A DNA stretch of 64,000 bases from Nemopilema nomurai (lineage: Eukaryota; Cnidaria; Scyphozoa; Rhizostomeae; Rhizostomatidae): positions 1,351,441-1,415,440 of the forward strand of contig ML133495.1 in assembly GCA_003864495.1 (NCBI GenBank). The letters run 5' to 3'. The notes beneath the pieces are model-generated. The model made no database searches, was not told where the DNA came from, and was given only the letters and a program-made list of their open reading frames with translations. Shown one piece after another: positions 24,200 to 37,273 of this stretch (its first letter is position 1; each line of letters starts with the position of its first letter). The position numbers and the translations under genes are program-made.

Positions 24200-27100
24200 G
24201 ACTTGCAAGATAACGAGACAAAGAAGGCGTCATAAGATAAAAGCAGGAAGTAGACCAGCCTCAAAATGGGCTTGTTTTCCAAAATATGTTGTTCCAAACG
24301 TCTTTGATCGTTATTTCCTCCAGGATTATCTTTAATGAAATAGTAGACCAGTCTCCGCTCTATGTCAAAAAGCGTTATAATGAATCGACGGAAATTGGCA
24401 TCTTTACCGGCAGCAGTCCACTTATCATGTATACCGATGACAGCAAGGTTGTGAAATGTTTTCAGTAGAAGGTTTGGCTGCTTTATGTTTGAGTGAAGTG
24501 ATAATATAACGGGTAACCTCTAGGTTTCCACACAAAATCTGTTATAATGCTTTCGAAGGATTTATAATAAAATGTCTTCGTTGCTCATATTTGCACATTA
24601 TGTATTCGATCGCCAATGGCAGCAATTCAATTTTCATGTAAAATTGAAATCAAACTAAATTTCAGTCTAGCACTACCATCAGTACAAAGCATGTAGAATA
24701 ACAGCAGTACCTTATGTTAATTCAGGCCACCATGTTGGATGATTCATTTCAAATATCATTTGCAAACACATATGAAAATATACTGTTACCTTTAAGGTGC
24801 AGGTTATTGAAAAGGCAGGCCCAGCAGTTTCAGTTAGTGATACAGTTGCAGTCAACAACATCGTCCATATATAACCTACTCAGTTTGCATAAGTGATCAG
24901 GTCCATTTCTTGCTCAAACAACTCGATTCTGCAGGGAAATCTATTTATGCAGCTAGCTTTAGTCCTTAGCAATTCAATCAACTGATTGGCCTTTCAAGTC
25001 ATCTTGTTGCTTGCTATTTGTTTTCCATGGAAGATGCTGGGCGGAATCTGCCGACAAAGCAACTTGTGTGCTATCTTGCCATTTTAATTTCGCATAGTCA
25101 AGACTGGACAGGGGGCTACATAGACTGCCAGGATTAACCATATTGGTAAGACTGTGTGTATGTGTTTAATTTAGACCTTTTCACCGAATCGTCCAGCAAA
25201 AGGTGACCCCCGTTCAATTTAATGTAGTTTTGAATACGTCATAAATTTTGAACACCTGCTCCAAAATTTGAGGACATGTAATAACAGCGAGACGATGGCC
25301 AATTGCACCTGCAATGAGATTTCCACCAGTGTTCGGTTGAGAAGTAGTGTTTTGTTGAGTGAAATCAAACTGTTGATTTAATTCCTAATTCCACTTTTGA
25401 GCTTACTTTTGAAGACAATAATACCACTGTGCTTACTTTGACAAAGAAACAAAGCTCGATTATCTTATTGGGTAACAACTAAAATTGTTTACAGTGTAAC
25501 CGCAGCACAATGAAAACTGAGCATAATATGATATGATTTAATATGATTACAAGGTTAAGCGAGGGAACGGTGCACGTTTGAGCTTGGTGTTCTCCCTGTT
25601 TCATCTGCAGCCACCGATTAACTAAAATCCAGTTGTTCTTTTAAATCACCCACGCGCGTTCAAAAAGATCTGTTTCTATGTCTTTTTAGACCGTCATTCG
25701 ACTAAAATGAGAGTAACTAGAAATCAGCTATTCTAGTCCATAGCTTTGTTGATAAACAAACGGTCGCTCTCTTCAATGGGAGAGGAAAATATCTGACTCT
25801 TCATCCCTAATCTTAGTTTTTCATTTTTTATTTCAAGAGCAACTTGTGTCAAAGCAATTGTTTCATGCAATGCAACTATCGTAAGGGATCAGCTAGGAAG
25901 CACTGCTGAAACAGATCATAGCCAGCCAGATTATGAATTTTTATTAAACAGCACATTCTAGAATCGCACCATGTTGCCTTAATGGTCAATTGAAGTCATA
26001 AATATAGGGAGAAGCATCAGTTGTTAATTTTTGATATCTCTAGAAACTGACAGTACTCTACTCAATGCTTTCAAGTATCATGCGATAAATTCCATGAACA
26101 TATATTAATAAGATTGTAAACGTGGCTCTTAAAACGATTCAATAAAGTAGAGGGCGTGGGGGGAAATGTTGAAAAACTTTGTACAGATGTACAAGAAGGG
26201 ATGGAAAGCACAAATAATTTAAAAATGAAGCTTACGAAAGTTTTGTATTACGAATGATTAAAAACTGAAAATAATTGTAAATTGGTTACCGGGATTATCA
26301 ACATATTTTCCAAAATCAATTATTTAGGTGGATCTGATGCGGATCACTTGGAATTAAGATAAAGTGTCAAAAAATCGATAACTTTAGGAAACAGACTGTT
26401 TCCTTTATCAAGCATGAAGTTTAATAAAAGAACCACAATGATGTTGACTTTTTGGAATTTAAGTTGCAGTTGGTAAAGGCAAAAAGAGAAACAAAATGAG
26501 TAAAGTGTTCAAAATAGGAGAACTGTCCAAAAAAGGAGACTGGAGATTATGCTAAATCTGTTTCTTAGAATATAAGGATTCGATACGGAAAAGAGTATAT
26601 TGTTCACGTTGTAAACACAGACTATAAAAATCATGGATGGTTTTCCGCATGGATAATAGAGATTCTAAATACATAAACAACAATTAGAACTTTAATGTAA
26701 GTGAGTAGAAAAAGGCAAGATGTGTCGTTGAATCATTCCCTTACGAAAAAAGCCGTACTTGTGGTATTTTTGTAAGAAATGATATGCACGAGTCAAATCT
26801 GACAGTTCTCCTCAGTTTCTTCAGTTTAGAAAGAGACATTTCTTTACCTATTTTATACTATTTTTCGAAACCTTGAAAAGAAACTGCACAGGGAAGATCG
26901 AAACAAAATAGAAAATGGAGGCAATCTGAAGGGCAGTTGCACCTGTAGGTTTCTACTTTTATCAATGAAGATCATTGATACAGGAGTTTTTGTTGACAAA
27001 AGCTAATGTTATCTGAGCTATGTTACAATAGTAGCACTTGCTTATACTTTAGAAGACAAAAGAACCTCATTTGAGAATGTTTTTTGGATAGTATTATGCT

Positions 27101-30100
27101 ATTAGAGATCTAAGTGTTTGCAGCAAAGTCCTGAGTTTCAAAGTAGTTGCTGACATAAACACCTTCAACACTGCCAGACCTAAAAGTGGCTGTTTTGGTT
27201 GTGGATATATTGAATTGCCAATTAAAATTTGCAAACAAACGAAATGCCTGCTTTTTGAATATGCAATATAAACTGTTAAATATCTGTTAGATTTCTGAAA
27301 GTCAAGAAAATTGTCCAGCTGTGCAAATAAGCTTTATTTTGTTCTAAACAGTGTTGGGCTGTTATACCTATGTCAATATTTGCATTGCCTGTATTGTAAC
27401 AGGAAATAATCAGTTTGTGCAAGCAAAATGATAGTTTCACAATACAGACACCTCGATTTGAGATTTTGGATAAGTTTCTTGGAATCGAATGCAAAATGTG
27501 TATCTGTCTGGTGTGTAGATGTGTTTGATTATCATAAGAAAGAATCAAGAAATTCTTACTAAAGAGGAATGAGCTCAGATTGCCAACGTAAGTAACTCGA
27601 ATCAAGAACAGCTGTTGCGGCCTTAAATCGACTGAAGATGTATCCAGCCTGAGAGGAGAGACGATTTGATCCCGCCTAGCGAAAATATTTATAGTTCCAA
27701 TCAAATTAGAGCAAGACAAATCAAATAAATTCCTTCACCGTCAGCTCTCTGACATACTGAGCGCGCAAAATTTGCGCAAAGTAAAAGCTTGTAAACCTAA
27801 AGGATAGTCAACTAAAACAGTGCTGTCGAAAACAAATCCATATTGGCTGACTGTTCATTGTATTCCCCTCTATTCAGTACACCATTATAAAGGAGACATA
27901 CGACAGTTGATAATTAGGGGGGCTCTAGCCCCGGCTCTGATGGGCCTGTAATGTCACTCATAAATACAATGTCAACTTTTAACTAATATCACTTATGGAT
28001 TTGGCTTAGAACACAATAGACAAAGCAGCATCAAGTATATTCCGCAGGGTTTAAGTGAAATGTTTTGCACTCTTACTGAAAAGCTCATTCTCGCTAAGAC
28101 GTGCTTCAAGTTATAGCTGTAGAAGTGATGGCCTCTATGAATCATTGAAAGTGAATTTTCCTAGAGCACCTATCTAAATCTGAAAACGTGTTTTAAACAC
28201 CCACAGGTTTGGCATTTTCTGTAAACTGTGATTCTTTAACGCATTATGGGATTTTGAGGCTTATCTTTTGGGCTCAAAATAAGGCTAGAGGATTAGCATA
28301 GCAACAAATTCACTTATAATTTGAAAGAACAGCTACAATGATATTACTAAAAACACCAGAGACAAATTTTAACAAAATTAGCTTTAGGCCAATTTTACAT
28401 GTTTTGATTCCTTAGCTTTATTTCAATACCTCTATCCAGTCAAAATTTAGTGTTACTTTAATTACATGCGCTTTTTAGATTTGCAAAGAACGCATGACAT
28501 GAAGATCTTTTTGATAAAGGCAGATTCCTAACATTTAATCACCTCCATATTGCTTTTTTCCATGATGATTTTAAGAATTTCGTTCGTCTGAGATTTTTCT
28601 CATTTTCTACTAATTTTGAAGATATTGTTGGTAATTTTCTTCAACAATTTTGGCTTGCCTGATGAATTATTTAGAAGAAAATTCATCCTAATTATGTTCT
28701 ATCCTCATTTCTTTAAAAAAGGTGTGGCTGAGCCGACCAAACATCCATCACTTTTTCTAAAATCCCTCACTCTATCTAAGCACAAAAGTTAGTGAGTCTT
28801 AAAATACATTAAATCCTTGATATAAAATTCGCAGAAAGTAATCTAAATTGCCTTAAAAGCAAAGCAAGGCGCTGCAATTAATCTGAAACAGAAGGGGCTA
28901 TCCATGGATTTGCGCTTCTTGCTAGAAGGATTATTGCTCTTTGAATAAGAGAACCAAATAGGTCTATTTAAGGGTGTCGCTAGTCCCAATCTAATTAGGT
29001 ATCCGTGCCACTTAGGTGTTCAGGGCCCCTATTTAAATCAAATTAAAGTGTCATGAATAATATAGAAGTTGTTTAAAAGCATAATAACGAACCTCTTTGC
29101 AAATAAATAAGCAAAGTCGGGGGAATACAGGAAGATCAATTAAGAACACAACTTACATCATCCATCTTGCCACAATTGGAAGAGGTCAGTAATATTCCCT
29201 GTCCAGTGTCATTCCTGATAATAACAATTGGGTGTCACGTCCACCAGAAGAGTCTTGTTAGAGGCAGAATTTTACAGATTTACTCAATTTTTGATTGCGT
29301 CGTGGGTATAGAATTCAGGTGGAATATTATGCGGATGGCTTATCAATTAGGCGCGTCTATTAACATTAAAGGTGAATTGTGTGTTTACAGGTGGTATGAT
29401 ACATTTATTTAATTTGATAAATAAATTATCAAGTGCCAAGGTGCGATTGTAATGACAATTGAATTATCAAAATTAGTCATTGATTTTCATAGAGGTCTTT
29501 CTCGTCTGGCAGGCCCAGTGTAGTATTCCAAAATGATGACAAAAAGGAATGTGTATTCTCGAGTCAGATATTGGAGGTCCCTCTATAAATAAACGAAGCA
29601 GATACTGCGATTCGGCAGGGTCGGTACGGATTCCTGCAAGCAAACCGAAGCAATTTATTTATTAGCTCGATTTGAAATTTAGCCCATTTTGGCAGTGTCA
29701 GCCCTCCTTCTTCAGTTTTTAAGCTCTCTTTATTCATCTAATCGACCTTTCAAAAAATTAGCCTGCCAGCAACAATACACTATGAAACCATTTTTTCAAC
29801 AAAACAAAATCCGCTTTTATTATTTCACAAAAGCAAAAACATGTCATATAAGAAGTTAATGGTGATTTATAAACTGGATTGCACTTCTAGACAGCATCTC
29901 CTTCTAAACAATTTGTCGTGGCAATTAGCGTTTAGCTTGTCATTACGGAGGCGCAGTTTTTCCCGCCAAAATACAATTGCGTATACCTGACAATGAAATT
30001 TCCAAGTAGTCAATTGAAATGAGCAAGATGTTTGCTAGTGTGAGATAGAGCGAAAAGAACAAATCATTGATTATATTTGGTGCACGAAGTCTTAATGTGG

Positions 30101-31308
30101 TATTTGAAATCGATTATTATTACGTATGCAGTTTTCTGGATAGAGATAAAAGAGCCATAAGTTTGGATATTAGATTTCGCTGTTTGAACGCATGTATTAA
30201 TGGCCTACGTACAACATGAGCTCAGCCTCAATGAACATGGTTTGCAGCAAACAAGCAATCCAAAAAGGTATACTCAATCACGTATCATGCTGAAGACTTT
30301 CAATACTCATCAGACCACCATCACCCCTCACTGTATCCAGATAGTTTAAGAGGGTAATGGATTTATTGTGTTTCTTGCTGCTATCTACAAACATGCAAGA
30401 TTAAGCATTCTGCTGTCGCCGTCGTCTTTCGCCGGATACACCTTCGAAATACGCATACTTTAAATCTTTCTAGTGTGCATTTTTAATTCGACATACTCGA
30501 CATTCATAATGAATTGTGGCATCTCCCGGCGTCTTTATGACTAGCAGATGCTAGATAATATTATTTGCTGAAAAGCTCATCAACGACGAAAGGTGCAAAT
30601 TTCAAGCATCAGGCTTTCTGAAAACGTTTGCAATCAAGCCGCGATAAAATCATTTGAGTTATAAGTTTGACAATGCTTGCACTCGATTTTGAAATTTGCT
30701 ATTCACAAACAGAGTGCGTGACAGTCGCCACTTCGACTAAATAAAGCCATGATATGATGGAAACAATTCAGTCGGGAAACAAGGCCGATTATGATAAAAG
30801 ATATTCACGATTCATATAATCGATAAAGCAACTATTCATAAAACTGTTTAGATCTTCATATGTAAGCTTCAATATGCGTGAATTCATATTGAGTGTGCTA
30901 TTTACCTTTTATGTGTCTCTATCCGAGTTATAACATGTGCACCCTTTTAGCCGATAAATATGTTACATAGCATAATAACGCCTTGGATCAAGATCGGAGC
31001 ATGTTTTGTTGACATAAAAGCATTATGTCCCAGATCAACTGCACGTAAAGTGTCTTTTGTAGAACCTTCTGCTAGTCACTCTTTGATTATTATAGTCACT
31101 CATTTCTTATATGCTATACTTAAAAACTACAAAACATCCTAGAGGGGTTGTAAAAGAAGGGTATGTTAGAAAGACAAATATCCACGATTTCTTCAGTTCT
31201 ATAGATGTTTCCTTATCTATATATTGCTATTTTGGCCAGGAACATGGCAAAAGTATCAAGTATAAAAAAATGCTACTGATTAACGGCATTTGTCTCTTAT
31301 TTGTATAG
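24200..31308. other. Long stretch without a recognised gene
   Basis: Seven kilobases upstream of the receptor gene. It should hold its promoter and 5' leader, which I could not place. The longest open frame (27276-27719, minus) begins with TTG and resembles no family. Isolated splice-flanked open segments occur at 27559-27648, 29157-29214 and 30282-30380 on the minus strand, but the plus strand offers competing readings (see findings). Confidence 0.4.
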
Positions 31309-34300
31309 GCAATAGCAAGAGAGTCCAAAAGACAATGCTTGCACAGTACAATGCTACGTCAAGAAATGAGGAAGGGGCAGTCAAAATGTCAGTTTTGAAT
31401 AGAGAGAAGTCCGAGGCAACCCCTGAAGATCGACGCAGCCTTAAAATCTCTGCTTCTAGCTCAAGCAAGGAAGAGCTCTCGATGTCTTTTTGAAAGGCAT
31501 TCCTGAATACGTCACTTTGAAACTGAAACTAACCAGCAAGCCAAAAACTGTGAATATGAGCAGATTTAATGGACAAGTTAGTCCACTATCTCGCTCAACG
31601 AGAAGTGACACAGCATGCTCAGATGTCTATCAGAGTATCTTGCCTAAATTTCACACAAGTTTGAAGTTTGCTGGTGGCGATCATCGGTGAGTACCATAAC
31701 TGTTGTCCAGATTTTTAGGCCACCATTTTTAAAATCGCACGGTTTCTGTTATGGCAACACAGAGGTGATCGGCAGCAATGTGATGATTTTCTGCTTGAAG
31801 TGATCACAAAAATTGCTTCTACCTGGCTGTTAACTTGTTACTGTTTAATGTTTCTATACGCAATATTCAAAGCAGCAACTATATTTCTATACCACATCTA
31901 GGCTAAGTGGGGGAGGTTGAATCAAGTGATCCGTTCAAATTTTATCTTGGCAGCTCTTTACTTACTTTCTTAAAACCCCATGATTAATACCAATTGCAGC
32001 CAATAATACATGCTTTGACAGTAAACGAAATGCTCGCGTGGGCAATTGTATGGAAGTTGAATCTTAGCTGTGATTTTTGCATAAAGAACCTTAAACGAGA
32101 TTAGATTTGACCTCTTCCCGCATTAAATGCAGTTTCACTTACTTTTATGAAACCCGAATTTCTAAAAATTGATTATTTAATGTTTACAATCGAAACCCGT
32201 GTTTGCTAGGAATTACGTAATTAAGAATGATAAGGAACGCAAAAGCTCGGGATTGTTTCTCCTTGCTTTCACAGCGTCCGAACAAGCTGGAAGATTTTTC
32301 CAGAAATGATTGCTTCTTACCTTATCCAACATGAACTCTAAAAAGTTTAAACTGCAGCGGCCACCTTTCGATCTGTCATACTTTGTGATGGCTCTTAAGA
32401 AATTGACCGACACCTCGAAAAGCTGACAGATAAACAGATTCCACTTTCCTTGCCGTCAACGTTCTCTGTTTCTTGATTTTCCAAGAAAACATGCCCCTTC
32501 GTAGAACTACATGGTTTTCAGTAACTCAAAACCTGACGACAGAGTCTGTTTGCGTTTTTGCTTTAATACAGTTACTTAAATCTTACCTTCGACAATTACA
32601 CAAACTTTGGGCAAGATACAAACTCTGAACCGCGAATTTAACTTTTTCTAATTCAATAATTGCACAATTTTTCAATACTTCCGTTATTTGGGCAATGCTC
32701 TGTTTGTGATAACGAGCTGTTATAGTTAGCATAATCATCCCTATATTCAAACAATGTTACTAATAGGCATGGATAAGATCGTAGATAAGCCTAGAAGAAT
32801 GTAATGTTTGGGCAGGACAAACACACTTACCCTTGCGTCAGAACAAGCAGACTTGAATCAGCAACCTACTTCTAGAAAGAGCCCAATCTTGGCTACAATG
32901 CTGAGGGATGCCTTGTGGAGTGCGCATTGACAGAGAGCGAGACCATATCAAAACACACTCGCCATGAATGGAACTCTGTGATATCAATAATTTATGAGTC
33001 TGCAACAACTGGTTTTAACTGGTGCCGAATATACTGAGTTGTCGATGTACAAACTTCTGGTGTTGCCGACATAGCCCAACCCCCATCAAGAAGCAATGAT
33101 CTTCGAATCTTTTTCGTATTGATCAATTAAATATTAACTGAATGCATCCGTCAACGATACCTGCAAATTTACTCTGGAGTCTCTTTAATCATTGCGAGCA
33201 ATTCAAACATTCACTATTAGAGGTTTTCAATAGAAGTAGCTTTGGTTAAATACAATTTCAACTGCATTCAAGGCTGTGTTGAAAATCAAGAGGACCTATC
33301 GTTAAATGAAGGAAAATGATGCAGAACAATTGTAATTCACGCTGACTTGTATAGAACCGTCTTAATTACAACTGAAAAATTATACCGAGCACAATGATCT
33401 ATTTAATCACATAAAAACCAAAAATACAAGCCTTGAAATCGAATCATTTGATCATAACAAGCGGGGAAAACTGTGTTTAAAGCAAGTGTAGATAAGCTTT
33501 GTCTAGCCCCAAAAACCAAATTTATACTGAATTGTAGACTATAGACTGGACTCCTGACAACCTCTTTATTCTGATGATACAAGGCCAGGTCGTACTACAT
33601 TACTGAGTTGTACAAATGTTCAATAACCATTCCTTAAATGCCACTAAAAGTCCCAACCATGTGCAATGCGCTAAAACCATGTTCGATAATTTTTAACTTG
33701 CTTTTTCAAAAAACATCCTCTTTATCATCGGATCAGTTTAAACATCTTGACAACCATCTTAGTGGGCTAAGAGAACAGAGGTAGCTTTCCAGTCTTTTTC
33801 ATCATCGATCTACGAAGGTAATTTATTTCCAGGTCTAAAACTGCGCTAGTACGTCTCCATCAGAATGTTTATCTAAACGTAGCAATAAAACGTTAATGAT
33901 AATGTATTGTTAAAGGATGAATGCTAAGAGCATTAATCTTTAGTTAATATTTCCACAGTATTTTCTCTCATTTAACCAAACATTAGCTGTCAAAGTACCT
34001 GGGAAATAAACAAATTTTTGTCATTGCTTATCACCTTCCAATTTGACTCTCGCAGATATGGCTGAATGCCGCACCCTCCCCCCTTTCTCCCCTTAAAATA
34101 ATGTTGAGCGGAAGCCCTTAACACCATAGTTATCAAAAATTTTTGAAGAATTTTCTAAAGGAATATCCGTGATTGTTTAAAAGTAGAGAGTGTCATAAAG
34201 AGAGAGAGTGAAGGGGGCCGTGTTTCAAGTGTTTGGCAAGCTTTGTGGTAATGTGAGCAACAATGCATATAACAGTTCAGTTCAGCTGTAACATAATGCA

Positions 34301-37210
34301 ATAGGTTATCAAAAAAGGTTTTGCCAAGTGTAGCAGTGACTTGCAATCAGAGTTAGTCATTCTAGGCAGAGCTAATTGGGGGTAAACTTTGTGAGGGTCA
34401 ATAGTTTTTTGCAAGGTAAGAAGAAATGTTAAAGTTTTGGGAGTAAAGCAAAGCAAGCAGGGGAAACTTGAAGGACGAAAAGGCATTTTCTGAAGAATCT
34501 AGAAACAAATGGGTTGTTCGATATATGATTTGACGTTTAGTGTAAATGTATGAATTTGAGGAACGAATGAGGTGTCTACCATCGCTGTTTAAATACTTGG
34601 ATGTTGTGTGGCAAAAAATGTAGAACAAATTAGAAGGAATTAAAATCAAGGGAAACAACAGCTTTTGGAGGAAAAGTTACCTTTTTTATACAACTTTCGT
34701 ATCACACTTTCAACTCTGCATGCTTTGATAACGCGTCTCTCTCTCACCTGTATCGTGTACCAAAGCTGTTTAAGGTGAGGTGCCCGATACTTTGAGAATC
34801 ACGTAGGTACATTGAGTGTGTAGGTAACACGTCCTGATGTTTGAAACCTGCTATCGAAAGGCCACTGACTTTCTTATTCAGCATAGGCAATGGTTATATC
34901 GAATGAATGTAGAATTTGAAACAAACTTCGTGTCCCAAAATTCCGAAATATTCTCATGTGTTCTTGATTAATAGATCGATTCGAAATCGAAGTCAGATTT
35001 TTCAAACTTAGCCTGCGAGAGACTTGAGCTTATTACTGCAAGTGGTGGGGGACGGGCAAGCTTGATTGCTCGCAGAAGAGACTCGATTGATAGTAAACAT
35101 TAGAATTATCACACTACTGGGATGAATCAGTGTTCAAATGTCGTTAAGTGGAGTTCCTACTCTACTCATGCCTAAATGACACTAGAACATTATGCAGCGA
35201 ATCTTTTTTAAAAAATGCCATCTTAACAGGTATGCATACTACCCCAAACTTTGTGAGAAGAATGCAATGACTCATAGCTTCTAGAGTAGCTTTAGGAAAT
35301 GTGAAATATTTTCTCAAGGATCTGAGTAGTATAAGTGGTATCAAGCTAGACAATTGACTCTTGTATCCCCATGGGAATTTTACCTCTTTGATGCCTTTGC
35401 CATAATTATCTATTGTGGTTAAAAATTGCAAAATCTGCATTTGTTGCCGTTGAATGCTCTCACCAGCTCAACCTGCTTGTATTCGCATGCTGCAATTATA
35501 GCGCTTGATTACTTCACCAAATTGAGGAAATTCAGGGAAATGTTTGCTATGACCATGTTCTCTAGTTTACTAGCAATTTTCTTGCGGAAGGTCATCCAAC
35601 TATTATTAACATTCCGGCTGAAAGAAAACAAGGTCATTGGAGAAAGACAAGGGAAACAGTAACCAGAAAGGCATATATTTGGCGACCAAAGAAACAGTTT
35701 TATTATTTCATAAAGAGGATGTTTGACCTTGACCTAGAAAAGGACTAAGAATTGTCCAGAAATTTAGCAGACTTTAGAAAAGAAGGCAGGTGGCCCGTAA
35801 CTCATCGCAGGGCGTTGATCTATTTCTCCATTTCATTTCACTGAAGCCAGTTGGAGAGAATTTTTGGTGATTTCCAGAGGCAAATTCGATGTAAAGCCCC
35901 TAGTAAAAACATTTAAAGTTTGGACTGCCTTTGTAATTTGAATAAACCCCTCTTCAACGGAATCAGCTAATTGGATTCGATCTGATCAGAATCTATCAAA
36001 ATTTGCTGCAAAACAAGTCATTTCTCCGTGAAAATGTTTTCACAGCTTTGAGGATGTTTAGAGAATCTGTGTACGAGCTTCTGTTAGATTTGTAGTGATT
36101 TTTGAATTCTTTGTTGGCAGCAATTTGTCCAACAGGCTTTCACTTTCTCATCTATGTCGCCTTTGAGGCTTGCTTAGCGATCGATACTAGGAGTAACTTT
36201 AAAGCTATATACTTCCAGGTACCGTAAAATATTCATTCATACGTAAAACGTTGCTCAGAATCATCTCAGTGTCATTGAGATACCCAGTCTAAAATTGAAT
36301 GGTGGCAGACGTGCCAACCTTTAGAGAATTCACCAGAGCAAGAAATTCATTTACCCTTGCCTTTCAATATGGTTTAACCCTTTATAGCAGCCAACTAGCA
36401 AGTTCATTTACATTAGGCATGACACTGGACAAAATTCTTTAGAAAAATTCTTTTTTCAAAATAAATTGCTTTTCAAGAGACATCATGCTTTTCAAAAGAC
36501 ACCATTAAAAGCGATCATTAGTTGTTCTAAATCGAAAGCAGTATATAGTAAATCCTTTTGCCATTTTCTTTGTTTTTATGTACTCTTGTTTTGTAGCAAA
36601 AATATTAGTCCTGTAATGGATTTTTATATAGACACTAAATAAACAAACAAGGACATACACAAACCTAGAGGTATATCCTTCAGTTGAGAGGGACGGTTAA
36701 ATACATGCTGAACTGAACTCTAGAATATGGCGTGTTCTATCTACTGTGGAATTGCATATGGGTGACACTGTGCTACTAAAATGCAACAGTTGATTGCGCC
36801 TTGATAGCATCAGGTCTGTTAGCTACGTACCTCTTACAACTGGAAGAAAGCCATTTCTATTTCTTGATCATCAACTGATTTAAAGGATACTGAATGCTCT
36901 CCGACATTGCCACATACCACATTGATTCACTGTCTTATTCTAAGCATCGCCTGGAATGGTCACATGTAGGTTTTTCAGCAGATGCGTGGGTCTGTAAGAC
37001 ACTGTCGACTAATGTACCTATTTCAGGATTAAAAAGGGCAAAAAGAGACTTCCCACGGCTCCTCTTCAGCCGCCGAGCAGTGTCTTTACATTTATTGCAG
37101 CTAATGCCACAGAAAGACGCTCTTTCCAAACAGAAGTAAAGCCGATGGATCGTATTAGCATTAAAGAAGCGAAAGCTTTGACGATTAAAGCGAAATCCAT
37201 AGTTTTATAA
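31309..37210 (+). CDS. Candidate 3' exons of an unrecognised gene, with an apparent frameshift
   Basis: Exon 1 (31309-31686) follows a TTATTTGTATAG acceptor and ends at CG|GTGAGT. Its first frame runs 61 codons, is Ser/Lys/Glu-rich (ends KEELSMSF) and stops at TGA 31491. From 31460 a second frame runs open to the donor. The switch lies at a run of five T, where a single-base length change would join both frames. Exon 2 (37027-37210) follows a CTATTTCAG acceptor, joins in phase 2, reads IKKGKKRLPTAPLQPP onward, ends in TAA and is followed 58 bases later by AATAAA. The product would be basic and Ser/Pro-rich, probably disordered. I do not recognise it. Alternatives are a pseudogene, an assembly error at the T run, or use of the internal acceptor at 31459. 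The 5' exons were not found. Confidence 0.4.
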
Positions 37211-37267
37211 ATCACCGTTGCTTAAGGGAATGAGCTTTGTAAAACACCCTGCTGTAGTGAATCACAA

Positions 37268-37273
37268 AATAAA
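37268..37273 (+). terminator. Candidate polyadenylation signal
   Basis: AATAAA lies 58 bases after the TAA of the candidate terminal exon at 37027-37210. Its position supports that exon being terminal. Confidence 0.35.

Noticed and set aside
27660..27700. TATAAATA on the minus strand as promoter of the receptor gene
   Set aside because: Considered as a start for a 5' UTR exon, but the adjacent CTCTCCTCTCAG fits a splice acceptor of another exon equally well; no independent support.
27276..27719. 147-codon minus-strand frame
   Set aside because: It begins with TTG, not ATG, resembles no family, and covers a region with a better splice-bounded exon reading.
36935..37129. Minus-strand frame with a Cys pair (SCNKCK)
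   Set aside because: It is antisense to the + candidate exon at 37027-37210, which has the better acceptor, a stop and a placed AATAAA.
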